DNA of 64,000 bases from Caenispirillum salinarum_A (GCF_044803115.1 NZ_CP085224.1:558001-622000), one strand, 5' to 3'. Shown: positions 1-8,997, counted from the first letter of the stretch. A program made the numbers and translations. Notes: generated by a model from the letters alone, not told the origin.

Positions 1-156
1 AAAGCCTGCCATGGGGCACCTCCTTGCGCCATTTTCTCTCGAAATCCCGTCAATGCCTTCCGGGCAACGGATTGGCGCCCGTCGGGGTTCGGTCGCCACC
101 CGGCGGCTGCCCCGGTCGTTCACCGGGCAACGAAGTCCATGCAAGGGAGGAGCACG

Positions 157-2169
157 ATGATGTTCGAGGACCGGCGTCGCCTCATGGTCGACCACCAGAT
201 CGCCGCGCGCGGGATCACGTCTGGGCCCGTGCTACGGGCTATGGCAGCCGTCCCGCGCGAAGCCTTCGTGCCCGAGAACCTGCGCGACTATGCCTACGAA
301 GACCGGCCGCTGCCCATCGGGGAAGGCCAGACCATATCGCAGCCCTATATCGTGGCGCTCATGGTCGACGCGCTCGACCTGGGCGACCGCACGGAGCGGG
401 TGCTGGAGATTGGTGCCGGCTCGGGCTACGCCGCCGGCGTCCTTGCGTCCGTCGCCGACGAGGTGGTCACCATCGAGCGGCACGAACCGCTTGTGCGGAT
501 GGCGGAAGCCAATCTCGCCCGCGCCGGCATCACCAACGCCCGGGTCGTGCACGGCGACGGCACCCGCGGCTGTCCCGACAAGGCGCCCTTCGACGGCATC
601 ATCGTCGCGGCCGGCGGGCCGCGTGTGCCTGACTCCCTGCGCCGGCAACTGAAGGTGGGCGGCAGCCTCGTCATCCCCGTCGGCCCGGCACAGCGCCTGC
701 AGACGCTGCTGCGCATCACCCGCACCGGCGAGGACACGTTCGAAGAGGAAGACCTGGGCGCAGTCCAGTTCGTTCCGCTGATCGGCAGCGAAGGGTGGGA
801 AGGCGACGACCCGTCGCCCAAGCCGCGCGCGGAACACCAAAGGGAGGGCGGAAACGGCGGCTCCGGGCAGCAGTCCGTTCCGCACCGCATCGCGGCAGCT
901 TGCGAGCCTTTCGACGATCTGGAGACCGCCGACCTTGATCCCTTGCTCGACCGTATCGGCGACGCCCGTGTCGTGCTCATTGGCGAAGCGTCGCACGGCA
1001 CGTCGGAATTCTACCGCATGCGGGCCCGCATCACGCAGGCGCTGATCGAGCAAAAGGGCTTCCGCATCGTCGCCGCCGAAGCCGACTGGCCCGATGCCGC
1101 CCGCGTCGATGCCTGGGTGCGCCACCATGCGGGGCATGAGGTTCAGAGGGATTGGCAGGCCTTCGCGCGCTTCCCCGTGTGGATGTGGCGCAACGCCGAG
1201 ACCCGCACATTCATCAACTGGCTGCACGCGCGCAACGCCGATCGGGCGGAGGACGCCCGCGCCGGCTTCCACGGCCTCGACATGTACAGCCTCTATACGT
1301 CCATCGAGGCGGTGCTGAAGTACCTTGACGACGTCGACCCGGAAACGGCGCAGGTCGCCCGCGAGCGCTATGCCTGCCTCATGCCCTGGCAGCACGAACC
1401 GGCCGAGTATGGTCACATGGCGCTGACCAGCGGTTTCGCTCGGTGCCGCGAGCCGGTGGTGAACATGCTGCGCGACCTGCTGCAGAGGCGGACCGAGTAC
1501 GCCGCCCTGGACGGCGTGCGCCTGTTCGACGCCGAGCAGAACGCCCGCCTCATCGAGAGCGCGGAACGCTACTATCGCATCATGTACGAGGGCGGCGCGG
1601 CTTCCTGGAATCTGCGCGACAGCCACATGTTCGAGACCCTGCGGCGTCTGCTCGACCACTACGGCCCGGACAGCCGCGCAGTGGTCTGGGCGCACAACAG
1701 CCACGTCGGCGACGCCTCGGCGACCGGCATGTCCGCCCGTGGGGAGCACAACATCGGCCAGCTCTGCCGGGAGGCATTCGGCGACGCCTCCTACCACATC
1801 GGCTTCGGCACCCACGCCGGCACCGTCGCCGCCGCCCACAATTGGGACGGCGAGATGCAGGTGATGGATGTCCGCCCGTCGCTCGCCGACAGCCACGAGC
1901 GCCTGTGCCACGACAGCGGCGTGCGGCGGTTCTTCCTGCCGCTGCGCAACGGGCCGCAGGACTTGCGCGACCATCTGCAGCAGGCGCGGCTGGAGCGTGC
2001 CATCGGCGTCATCTATAGGCCGGAGACGGAGCGCTGGAGCCACTACTTCGACGCCATCCTGCCGCGCCAGTTCGATGAATGGATCTGGTTCGACGAAAGC
2101 CGGGCCGTGACCCCCATTGCGGCGGCGGAGGTGGAAGGCCTGCCCGAGACCTATCCCTTCGGGCTCTGA
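157..2169 (+). CDS. Protein-L-isoaspartate O-methyltransferase / erythromycin esterase fusion
   Basis: A single 670-residue protein with two enzyme domains. Residues 1-215 are a PCMT methyltransferase: the SAM-binding motif VLEIGAGSG lies at residues 82-90, after the family's QTISQPYIVALM segment. Such enzymes methylate damaged isoaspartyl residues so that they can be repaired. A charged linker follows, and from about residue 250 there is an erythromycin-esterase-type domain with the LIGEASHGTSEFY motif holding the active-site His and Glu. That family hydrolyses macrolide lactones or unknown esters; the substrate here is unknown. The start is the first of two adjacent ATGs, six bases after AAGGGAGG at 143-150; an in-frame ATG at 139 lies upstream of that site. 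The symporter gene follows 25 bp downstream and may be co-transcribed. Confidence is high for the domains and low for any role in resistance. Confidence 0.9.
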   Translation: MMFEDRRRLMVDHQIAARGITSGPVLRAMAAVPREAFVPENLRDYAYEDRPLPIGEGQTISQPYIVALMVDALDLGDRTERVLEIGAGSGYAAGVLASVADEVVTIERHEPLVRMAEANLARAGITNARVVHGDGTRGCPDKAPFDGIIVAAGGPRVPDSLRRQLKVGGSLVIPVGPAQRLQTLLRITRTGEDTFEEEDLGAVQFVPLIGSEGWEGDDPSPKPRAEHQREGGNGGSGQQSVPHRIAAACEPFDDLETADLDPLLDRIGDARVVLIGEASHGTSEFYRMRARITQALIEQKGFRIVAAEADWPDAARVDAWVRHHAGHEVQRDWQAFARFPVWMWRNAETRTFINWLHARNADRAEDARAGFHGLDMYSLYTSIEAVLKYLDDVDPETAQVARERYACLMPWQHEPAEYGHMALTSGFARCREPVVNMLRDLLQRRTEYAALDGVRLFDAEQNARLIESAERYYRIMYEGGAASWNLRDSHMFETLRRLLDHYGPDSRAVVWAHNSHVGDASATGMSARGEHNIGQLCREAFGDASYHIGFGTHAGTVAAAHNWDGEMQVMDVRPSLADSHERLCHDSGVRRFFLPLRNGPQDLRDHLQQARLERAIGVIYRPETERWSHYFDAILPRQFDEWIWFDESRAVTPIAAAEVEGLPETYPFGL

Positions 2170-2194
2170 CGAACGGGCGAAGGCGGAGGCTCGC

Positions 2195-3760
2195 GTGCCC
2201 CGGTTGGACGTAACGGCGATCGATGTCGGCATCCTGCTCGGCTACGTGGTGCTGACCCGCCTGCTGTTCGGCTGGTACTTCGCCCGCAAGACGCACGGCG
2301 AAGGAGCCGAAAGCTACTTTCTTGCCGGGCGCCGGCTGCCGTGGCCCATCATCGGCCTGTCGTTTTACGTCGCCAACATGAGCGGCGGCAGCTTCGTCGG
2401 CCTGCCCGGCGCCGGCTACTCCGACGGCATCGCGGTCTATCATTACGAGTGGGTGCCGGCGGTGGCGCTGGTCCTGTTCGTCTTCGTGTTCCTGCCGCTG
2501 TTCCTGGACGCGAAGGTGTTCACCTCGGCGCAGTTCCTGGAGAATCGCTACGGCCGGCGGACGCGGCTCGCCTTCTCGGGCTTCATGCTGCTGACGAGCA
2601 TCATCGTCGACGCCACCGCCTCTCTCTACGCCGGCTCCAAGATCGTCGAGACGCTGTTCCCCGGCGTGCCCACCTGGATCGCCGTGGGCGCCGCCGCCGT
2701 GGCAGCGGGCGCATACATTGCCTTCGGCGGCCTTGGCGCGGTCGTGCTCAACGACGCCCTGCAGGCAACCCTTATCTTCCTCGGCGGCGCGGTTCTGCTC
2801 TACCTCGCTTGGCAGGAGATCCCGTCATGGGAGGCGGTGCGCCAGGCGGCCCCGGACGGCGCGCTGCACCTGATGCAGCCCGCTGGCGACGACGTCCTGC
2901 CGTGGCCGGGCATCATTACCGGCGTGCTCATTCTCGGCATCTACTTCTGGTGCACCAACCAGTTCGTCATTCAGCGGGCCCTGGGCGCCCGGTCGCCGGA
3001 GGACGGCCGGCGCGGCGCCCTGTTCGCCGGCTTCCTCAAGCTGCCCAACCTGTTCATCCTGATCCTGCCCGGCGTCATGGCGACGGCGATCTATCCCGAC
3101 CTCGACGATCCCGACCTGGTCTTCCCGGCGATGGCCTTCGACCTGCTGCCGGTCGGGTTGCGGGGGCTGATGCTGGCGGTGGTCGCCGCTGCGATCCTGT
3201 CGAGCCTGGAGGCGATCCTGAACTCGTCGGCGACCCTGCTCACCATGGACTTCGTGCGCAGCCTGCGGCCGCAGACCAAGGACCGGACGCTCGCCCGGCT
3301 GGGCCGCATGGCGACGATCGGCTTCATGGTTCTGGCGGCCCTGTGGGCGCCGGTTGTGACGGTCTTCCCGACCCTGTGGCAGTACCTGCAGTCGATCCTG
3401 TCATATTTGGTGCCGCCGGTGGTGGCGCTTTTCCTCTGCGGCATCTTCTGGTGGCGCGCCACCGAGACCGGTGCCCTGCTTGCGATTGCCGTCGCCGCGC
3501 CGCTCGGCATCGCCGGCTGGGTAAGCGTTGAGGTCCTCGAACTCGCGGACATCCAGTTTCTCTATGCGGCCGGCATCCAGTTCGTGCTCGGATTGGCCCT
3601 GGTCGCGGCGGGATCCCTGGCGACGCCACCGCCGAATCCAGAGCGCGCCGCCCGGCATGGTTTCCGCCGCCGCCTCCTTCCGGACCGACGGGATGTGGCG
3701 TGGCGGTGGTCGGCAGCGCTGCTGGCGACCGCGGCGGCCATCGTCATCTGGTGGTGGTGA
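2195..3760 (+). CDS. Sodium:solute symporter (SSS) family transporter
   Basis: A 521-residue integral membrane protein of the SSS fold, with many hydrophobic helices and the early family signature ESYFLAGRRLPWP, followed by a Gly/Ser-rich helix (SGGSFVGLPGAGYSDG). Relatives import sugars, amino acids, proline or organic acids with Na+; the substrate cannot be told from sequence. The start is a GTG preceded by GGCGGAGG at 2182-2189; upstream in-frame ATGs fall inside the preceding gene. The 25-bp gap suggests an operon with the methyltransferase/esterase fusion. The C-terminal tail is Arg-rich, then ends in one last hydrophobic helix. Confidence 0.85.
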   Translation: MPRLDVTAIDVGILLGYVVLTRLLFGWYFARKTHGEGAESYFLAGRRLPWPIIGLSFYVANMSGGSFVGLPGAGYSDGIAVYHYEWVPAVALVLFVFVFLPLFLDAKVFTSAQFLENRYGRRTRLAFSGFMLLTSIIVDATASLYAGSKIVETLFPGVPTWIAVGAAAVAAGAYIAFGGLGAVVLNDALQATLIFLGGAVLLYLAWQEIPSWEAVRQAAPDGALHLMQPAGDDVLPWPGIITGVLILGIYFWCTNQFVIQRALGARSPEDGRRGALFAGFLKLPNLFILILPGVMATAIYPDLDDPDLVFPAMAFDLLPVGLRGLMLAVVAAAILSSLEAILNSSATLLTMDFVRSLRPQTKDRTLARLGRMATIGFMVLAALWAPVVTVFPTLWQYLQSILSYLVPPVVALFLCGIFWWRATETGALLAIAVAAPLGIAGWVSVEVLELADIQFLYAAGIQFVLGLALVAAGSLATPPPNPERAARHGFRRRLLPDRRDVAWRWSAALLATAAAIVIWWW

Positions 3761-3782
3761 GCCTGGGCGGACGAGGAAACCG

Positions 3783-3807
3783 GGAACCGGCTTCGCGGCC
3801 TGCCGTT
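3783..3807 (+). promoter_or_regulatory. EcfG-type (general stress sigma) promoter
   Basis: GGAAC at 3783-3787, a 16-bp spacer, then CGTT at 3804-3807. This matches the alphaproteobacterial EcfG consensus (GGAAC-N16/17-CGTT) exactly. It lies 35 bp upstream of the small hydrophilic gene at 3842. The sequence match is direct; the sigma factor assignment is inference. Confidence 0.5.
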
Positions 3808-3841
3808 GGCCTTGCACACATCCCGACAACAGGAGGTCATT

Positions 3842-4015
3842 ATGTCCAGCTCCAAGAAGACGCGGCCGGAAGGCGGCGCTGCAGAATCCCACCGAACGGC
3901 CCATCCCCGGGGTACAGACAACAACAATCCGGAACGGCCGCGCGGCGAGCCCAAGCCTCCCGAGGACGTCCGCCGCGACGAGGAAGCGGAGCGGGGGAAG
4001 CCCGATAGCGACTGA
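3842..4015 (+). CDS. Small hydrophilic protein, probable general-stress protein
   Basis: A 57-residue, very polar protein rich in Pro, Arg, Glu, Asp, Lys and Asn, with no hydrophobic segment and no recognisable domain; it is probably disordered. The ATG follows ACAGGAGGT closely, a strong ribosome-binding site that favours this start over an in-frame ATG 36 bp upstream. An exact EcfG-like promoter lies just upstream. Small disordered proteins of this kind are common among alphaproteobacterial stress genes, but no function can be assigned. Confidence 0.6.
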   Translation: MSSSKKTRPEGGAAESHRTAHPRGTDNNNPERPRGEPKPPEDVRRDEEAERGKPDSD

Positions 4016-4077
4016 TGCGGCGTCCCCCCATGATGATCCAATAGCGGGACGATTTCGAGCTGGATGACGCGGTCGCT

Positions 4078-5514
4078 TCAGCGCCGGCTGGCGCCGAGCC
4101 CGTGCTCCACGCGCGGCCCGAACATCGGCGGGCGGTGGCCGGTCAGCGGCCGGGCCGACTGGAAGGAGTGGCCGGCGGCCAGCACCCGCCGGTCGGCCTG
4201 ACGCGGGCCGACGATCTGCAGCCCCACCGGCAGGCCCTCCTGCGTGAAGCCGCAAGGTACCGAGATCGCCGGCTGGCCGGTCAGGTTGAAGGGCCAGGTG
4301 AAGGGTGTCCAGCTCGTCCAGCGATCCTTCGGCCAGTCTTCCGGCACGTCGCGCCCCGCCTCGAACGGCGGGATGGGCACGGTCGGCGTCAGCAGCAGGT
4401 CGTAGCGGCGGTGAAACCCCTCCATGTGGTCGATCAGGCTCATGCGGTCGTTCATGGCGGCGAGGTAGTCAAGCATGCTCCAGCCTTGCGCCTCTTCCAC
4501 CAGCGCCACGAGGCCGGGGTCCATGTCCTTGCGCTCCTCGGGCGAATGGTCGCGAAGGGCATTGGCCGCGCCCGATGCATAGAGGCGATGGAAGGTCTCG
4601 GACCGGTCGCCGATGTCCGGATCCGCCATTTCCACAAGAGCGCCCATCTCCTCAAATACGTCGGCCGCTTCGGCCACGGCCGCGGCCACCTCGCGATCGA
4701 CGGGCACATCGCCCAGCGTCGGCGCGAAAGCGATGCGCAGTCCCCGGACGCCATCCTCCAGCGCCGCCAGAAGGCCCTCCGCCGGACGCGGCGTGGTGGC
4801 GTCAAGCCAGTTGGCCTCGGCCAGCAGCGCGACCAGCAGGGTCACGTCGCCGACGGTCCAGCCTATGGCACCCACATGGCCCAGCGGCGCGAAGATGCTG
4901 GGCGGCCACATGGGCGCCAACTCGTGCGTCGGCTTGTGGCCGACGACGCCGCAGAACGACGCCGGGATGCGCACGGACCCGCCGGCGTCGGTCCCAAGGG
5001 CGAGCGGTGCCATGCCAAGCGCCACCGCCGCGCCGGAGCCCCCGGACGAGCCGCCGGGCGTGCGCTCCGGGTCCCAGGGATTGCGCGTGACGCCGCACAG
5101 CGCGCTGTCGGTGGTCGCCTTCCATCCGAATTCCGGCGTCGTGGTGCGGCCCGTGATGATGGCGCCGTGACGCTTCAGCACGGCAACCGCCGGGGCGTCG
5201 TCGCCCACCGGTTCGGCGGGTGTGGTGGCCGATCCCTTGCGGTTGGGCCAGCCGCGCATGTTGAAGACGTCCTTCACCGCCACCGGCACGCCTTCCAGAC
5301 GCCCGGCGGGAATCTCGCGGCGCCAGCGTTCTTCCGACCGGCAGGCCTGAGCCATGGCGTCCTCCTCCCTGACGCCGCTGAAGGCGTTGACCGCTGGGTC
5401 GTGGCTGCGGATGCGGCCGAGCGCGGCCTCGGTCGCCCCGACCGGAGAGGCGCGGCCATCGGCATAAAGTTGCTTCAGTTCAAGCGCGGTCTGGTCGGAC
5501 AGGTCGATGCTCAT
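4078..5514 (-). CDS. Amidase signature family hydrolase
   Basis: A 478-residue amidase of the Ser-cisSer-Lys type. The catalytic Lys is in PVAVKDVFN, the cis-Ser in GGSSGGSGAAVA, and the nucleophile Ser in GTDAGGSVRIPASFCG. Family members hydrolyse amides, including amino-acid amides and GatA-type substrates; standing alone without GatB or GatC, this one is more likely catabolic. The start was set at 5514 because GAGGGAGCGCC precedes that ATG; the longer reading adds 62 unsupported residues. It is divergent from the ATP-grasp gene at 5630, with about 115 bp between the start codons. Confidence 0.9.
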   Translation of the reverse strand: MSIDLSDQTALELKQLYADGRASPVGATEAALGRIRSHDPAVNAFSGVREEDAMAQACRSEERWRREIPAGRLEGVPVAVKDVFNMRGWPNRKGSATTPAEPVGDDAPAVAVLKRHGAIITGRTTTPEFGWKATTDSALCGVTRNPWDPERTPGGSSGGSGAAVALGMAPLALGTDAGGSVRIPASFCGVVGHKPTHELAPMWPPSIFAPLGHVGAIGWTVGDVTLLVALLAEANWLDATTPRPAEGLLAALEDGVRGLRIAFAPTLGDVPVDREVAAAVAEAADVFEEMGALVEMADPDIGDRSETFHRLYASGAANALRDHSPEERKDMDPGLVALVEEAQGWSMLDYLAAMNDRMSLIDHMEGFHRRYDLLLTPTVPIPPFEAGRDVPEDWPKDRWTSWTPFTWPFNLTGQPAISVPCGFTQEGLPVGLQIVGPRQADRRVLAAGHSFQSARPLTGHRPPMFGPRVEHGLGASRR

Positions 5515-5629
5515 GGCGCTCCCTCTGTACATGCCCGCGGAACGCGCCCGCCAAAGCCCCTGTTGCCGGGGAACCGGGCCTCCGGCGGTAGGCGTTGCGA
5601 AGGCGACCCTTTCATGGAGCAGGAACGCC

Positions 5630-6667
5630 ATGCCGCTGGATATCGCCGTCATCCTGGCCGACCCGCGCCTGCCGTACCCGTACAATCCGGGGGGACGCAT
5701 GGCCGAGCACGACCACCGCGATGCGGCCAGGCTTCAGGACGCCCTCGGCCGGCTTTCCTCCTGCCGCTTCACAATCCTCGATGACCACGAGAACCTGCCG
5801 GAGGCTTTGCGCCAAGGCTCCTTCGACCTTGTCTTGAACTTCTGCAACGCCGGCTTTCGCAATCAGCCGGCGCTGCAACTTCATGTGCCGGCGCTGGTGG
5901 AGATGCTGGGCCATCCGTTGGCCGGGGCCGATGCGGCCTGCCTGGCGCTTTGCCACGACAAGGGCGCGGTGAACACCGTCGCCCGGGCCCACGCCGTGGC
6001 GGTGCCGGCGCAGGAGGTGATCCGTCTGTCCCGTGGCAACAGGCCGCGGCCGCCGGAGCGCGTGCCGGTCCTGCTCAAGCCCAACAGCGGCAGCGGCAGC
6101 ACCGGCATCTCCACGGGGTCGGTGGTTCAGGCGCCGGAAGACGCCGAAGCCAGCCTGAGCGCGCTGACGGCCGATACCGGCGTCCTCTGGGTGGTGGCGG
6201 AGGAACTCCTGCCGGGTGATGAATTCAGCGTCGCGGTGCTTGGCGAGGCGGGCGGCCTTCGCTGCCTGCCGCCGCTGACCGTCGACTACGGCGATCTGCC
6301 CGAGGACCTGCCGCGCATCATGACCCACGAGTCCAAGACCGACGAGAAGTCTCCCTACTACCAGCGCCTGCGGCTGAAGCCGGCCGAGGTGCCCGACGAC
6401 CTGCGGGCACGGCTGGACGAAACCTGCCGGCTGATGTTCGACCGCCTGGGCCTGCGCGACTACGCCCGCTTTGACTTCCGCGACGACGCCAACGGCGTGC
6501 CCCGGCTGATCGACGTCAACGCCCATCCCGAGTGGCGCGCGGACGGCATGATGGCGCGTATGGCGGGCTACGCCGGCATCGACTATCCCGACCTTCTGGC
6601 CCGCATCATCGACGGCGCCCGCGCCCGCATCGCGGCCGCCGAAAAAGGAGCCGCCATCCATGGGTGA
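5630..6667 (+). CDS. ATP-grasp ligase, D-alanine--D-alanine ligase-like
   Basis: A 345-residue protein with the ATP-grasp fold. It shows a lysine-bearing strand (PVLLKPNSGSGSTGI) and the Mg/ATP-binding C-terminal motif (YARFDFRDDANGVPRLIDVNAHP), as in D-Ala-D-Ala ligases. The enzyme should couple a carboxylate to an amine via an acyl-phosphate. It is shorter on the N-terminal side and more divergent than housekeeping Ddl, so a different dipeptide or amide product is likely. The start at 5630 follows GGAGCAGGA. It overlaps the following acetyltransferase gene by 8 bp, indicating translational coupling; a class II glutamine amidotransferase comes third in the same direction. Confidence 0.75.
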   Translation: MPLDIAVILADPRLPYPYNPGGRMAEHDHRDAARLQDALGRLSSCRFTILDDHENLPEALRQGSFDLVLNFCNAGFRNQPALQLHVPALVEMLGHPLAGADAACLALCHDKGAVNTVARAHAVAVPAQEVIRLSRGNRPRPPERVPVLLKPNSGSGSTGISTGSVVQAPEDAEASLSALTADTGVLWVVAEELLPGDEFSVAVLGEAGGLRCLPPLTVDYGDLPEDLPRIMTHESKTDEKSPYYQRLRLKPAEVPDDLRARLDETCRLMFDRLGLRDYARFDFRDDANGVPRLIDVNAHPEWRADGMMARMAGYAGIDYPDLLARIIDGARARIAAAEKGAAIHG

Positions 6668-7223
6668 CCCAGTTCTGCCCGCCGACGGCCTGTGCCTGCG
6701 CCGCAGCCGGCCGGACGACATCCCCTTCATCCGCTATGCCGAGGCCGCCCCCGAGAACGCCCGCTTCGTCGGCCAATGGACGGAGCCGGAGCACCAGGAG
6801 TGCATGATCGACGCGGACTGCCGCCACATGGTCATCGAGGACAGGGCCTCCGGGGCCGACGGGGGGAACGACCCGCGCGTCGGCTATGTATTGCTTCAGG
6901 GGCTGCGCGACGAAAACGGCAGCCTGCTGCTGCGCCGCTTCGTCGTGGCGCGCAAGGGCAGGGGCGTTGGGCGCCGGGTGCTGGCCGCAATCCTGCGTCA
7001 CGCCTTCGACGACATCGGATGCCATCGGCTTTGGCTCGACGTGCGCGAGGACAACGTGCGCGCCATCGACCTGTACCGGCGCTTCGGCTTCGTCGTCGAG
7101 GGCCGCGAGCGGGAAAATGTGCGGCTCGACGACACCTACCTCTCGACGCTCCGCATGTCGTTGCTCGACCGCGAATACCGCGGCGCGGCTCCGGCGCATG
7201 GCCCGGCGCCTCCCTACGCGTAA
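6660..7223 (+). CDS. GNAT family N-acetyltransferase
   Basis: A 187-residue GNAT acetyltransferase. Motif A is visible as FVVARKGRGVGRRVLAAIL (acetyl-CoA pyrophosphate loop), and motif B as LDVREDNVRAIDLYRRFGFVVEGR, typical of RimJ/RimL and small-molecule acetyltransferases. It starts inside the end of the ATP-grasp gene (8-bp overlap) and is probably translated with it, so the acetyl acceptor may be the ligase product or its precursor (inference). Confidence 0.85.
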   Translation: MGDPVLPADGLCLRRSRPDDIPFIRYAEAAPENARFVGQWTEPEHQECMIDADCRHMVIEDRASGADGGNDPRVGYVLLQGLRDENGSLLLRRFVVARKGRGVGRRVLAAILRHAFDDIGCHRLWLDVREDNVRAIDLYRRFGFVVEGRERENVRLDDTYLSTLRMSLLDREYRGAAPAHGPAPPYA

Positions 7224-7261
7224 CGGAACCCGTCCTGAACCACCCGCCGGGAGACCACCGC

Positions 7262-8089
7262 ATGTGCCGGATGCTCGGATTCGTCGCCACCCATCCCACC
7301 CGCATCGACTGCTCGCTGGTGGAAGCGCAGCATTCGCTGCTGCGCCAGAGCCGCGAGGACCTGGAGGGCTTCGCCCACGCCGACGGCTGGGGCATCGCCC
7401 ACTGGCCGCACGGGCACCTTTCCGTCAGCCGCCGCGTGCACGCCGCCGGAGAAGGCGACGCCTATGCGCGGGTGGCGCGGGAGGCGGTCGCGACACGGGT
7501 GCTTGCCCACGTACGCCAGGCGACCGCGGGGGATGTGCGCATCGAGAACACGCATCCTTTCTCGCATGGGCCCTGGGTGCTCATGCACAACGGGACCATC
7601 CGCCACTTCGACGAGGGCGTCGGCGAGCGCATGGCCGAGGAGGTCCCGCCGGCTCACGTCAATGCCATCAAGGGCTCGACCGACAGCGAGGCCTTCTTCC
7701 ACTTCCTTCTCAGCCGCATGGAGCGCCAGCCGGACACGCCGGTGGAGGACGTGCTGGCGCGCACGGTCTCGGACGTGGCCGCGTGGTGCCGGGAGGCCGG
7801 CCCGTGCGAAAACCTGGGCCTGAACATGCTGCTGTCTGACGGCGCCCGCCTGTTCGGCTGCCGCTGGCAGCAGAGCCTGTGGGTCCTGGAGCGCCAGGGC
7901 GTCTACGACTGCCAGCTCTGCGGCCGGCCGCATGCCGTGGCTCGGCCGCCGGAGGATTACCGCGCCGTTCTGGTCGCCTCGGAACCCACCACCGATGAAG
8001 GATGGCAGGAGGTGCCGGATCATTCGGTGTTCCAGATCGTCGAGGGGGTGGAGGGACCAGCGCTGAGGATGCGGCCGTGCACCGTCTGA
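7262..8089 (+). CDS. Class II glutamine amidotransferase domain protein
   Basis: A 275-residue Ntn-type glutaminase. The protein begins MCRMLGF, so Cys2 becomes the N-terminal nucleophile after Met removal. Other glutaminase motifs are present: HVRQATAG, ENTHPFSHGPWVLMHNGTI and KGSTDSEAFF. The length and lack of a synthase domain match the YafJ/EgtC-like stand-alone class. Such proteins hydrolyse glutamine or gamma-glutamyl amides. Third gene after the ATP-grasp and GNAT genes, 38 bp downstream; the three may form one amide-handling pathway (inference). Confidence 0.88.
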   Translation: MCRMLGFVATHPTRIDCSLVEAQHSLLRQSREDLEGFAHADGWGIAHWPHGHLSVSRRVHAAGEGDAYARVAREAVATRVLAHVRQATAGDVRIENTHPFSHGPWVLMHNGTIRHFDEGVGERMAEEVPPAHVNAIKGSTDSEAFFHFLLSRMERQPDTPVEDVLARTVSDVAAWCREAGPCENLGLNMLLSDGARLFGCRWQQSLWVLERQGVYDCQLCGRPHAVARPPEDYRAVLVASEPTTDEGWQEVPDHSVFQIVEGVEGPALRMRPCTV

Positions 8090-8130
8090 GCGGCTGCACG
8101 GTTTGCGGCCCCGGGACGGTCCGGAACTCG

Positions 8131-8155
8131 GCAACCAAGCCTCCGCACTTCCGTT
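8131..8155 (+). promoter_or_regulatory. EcfG-like promoter, one mismatch
   Basis: GCAAC at 8131-8135 and CGTT at 8152-8155 are separated by 16 bp, one base away from the EcfG consensus GGAAC-N16-CGTT. It sits 39 bp upstream of the DUF2267 gene. Weak on its own; supported by the exact match at 3783. Confidence 0.3.
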
Positions 8156-8194
8156 GAGTCGACAGCCGATTCAAACCAGCAGGAGGCTCAGACC

Positions 8195-8623
8195 ATGAGT
8201 GCGACCGGCCTGGAAATGTTTGATAAGACCCTACAGGAAACCAACATCTGGCTGAACGAGATTTCCGAGCATTTGGGCGGCGACAAGCAGCACGCCTACC
8301 ACGCCCTGCGCGCCACCCTGCATGCCCTCCGGGATCGCCTGACGGTCGAGGAAGCCGCCCATCTCGGGGCGCAGTTTCCCATGATGGTCAAAGGCATCTA
8401 CATGGACGGCTGGCGCCCGGGGGCTCCGCCGCACAAGGAGCGCAGCAAGGACGCGTTCCTGGCCTCTATCCAGGAGCGTCTCTTTACGGTGCCGCTGGAG
8501 GGCCGCGCCGAGGATGCTGCCCGCGCGGTCTTCGCCGTGCTGGACAAGCATGTGGAGGAAGGCCAGATCGCGCAGGTAAAGAAAATGCTGCCCGACGAGA
8601 TCAACAGCCTTTGGCCGGCCTAG
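8195..8623 (+). CDS. DUF2267 domain protein
   Basis: A 142-residue soluble, mostly helical protein. The central segment (LRATLHALRDRLTVEEAAHLGAQFP followed by GIYMDGW) is the DUF2267 signature; the full family length is present. The molecular role of the family is unknown, though members often occur with stress genes. CAGGAGG lies upstream of the start. An EcfG-like promoter candidate precedes it. Confidence 0.85.
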   Translation: MSATGLEMFDKTLQETNIWLNEISEHLGGDKQHAYHALRATLHALRDRLTVEEAAHLGAQFPMMVKGIYMDGWRPGAPPHKERSKDAFLASIQERLFTVPLEGRAEDAARAVFAVLDKHVEEGQIAQVKKMLPDEINSLWPA

Positions 8624-8654
8624 GCACCGATCTTATCGCGCGTCGGAAACGTCA

Positions 8655-8960
8655 TCATCCGAAGCGCCGCCCCAGGTGCTCCTCCAGAATCTCACCGACG
8701 CCGCGGCCCCGCATATCCGGGTCCACGCCAATGTGCTTGGGCTCGGGCGTGGCGTAGCCCAGCACGCGGCCTGTACCGGCTTCCTCCGCCACGATCCAGG
8801 ACGATCCCGGCTCAGGGACATGGGAGCCGGGGCCGTCGATCGCCTCAGCGGCGCGCAGGTCCGCATCGGTGGCCTCGCGCACCAGAACCGAGCCGGCGGC
8901 GTTTCCGGCACTCATGTCCGGCGAAACCTGTTCCGGATTGTAAGGATCACGATCGGCCAT
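8655..8960 (-). CDS. Short GNAT-like protein
   Basis: A 101-residue protein. Its C-terminal third reads HIGVDPDMRGRGVGEILEEHLG, a GNAT acetyl-CoA-binding motif A. The N-terminal 30 residues are polar (MADRDPYNPEQVSPDMSAG). At about two-thirds of a normal GNAT domain and ending just after motif A, it lacks motif B and may be a truncated or minimal acetyltransferase fold. The start at 8960 is supported by GGAGGG about ten bases upstream. A plausible EcfG-like promoter (8998-9023) lies before it. Confidence 0.6.
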   Translation of the reverse strand: MADRDPYNPEQVSPDMSAGNAAGSVLVREATDADLRAAEAIDGPGSHVPEPGSSWIVAEEAGTGRVLGYATPEPKHIGVDPDMRGRGVGEILEEHLGRRFG

Positions 8961-8997
8961 AGCGGAGCCCTCCGGCGTCGGGGTGTGGTGAGAAGCG

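Noticed and set aside
1..156. Possible tail of an upstream gene
   Set aside because: No frame with protein-like composition reaches a stop here; only the leader of the first gene is supported.
232..2232. Long minus-strand frame of 666 codons opposite the first gene
   Set aside because: High GC leaves antisense frames open. It has Arg/Ala/Pro-rich composition, no ribosome-binding site and no domain, while the plus strand encodes two recognisable enzymes.
4102..5784. 560-codon plus-strand frame opposite the amidase
   Set aside because: Composition is typical of an antisense shadow; the amidase catalytic motifs are on the minus strand.
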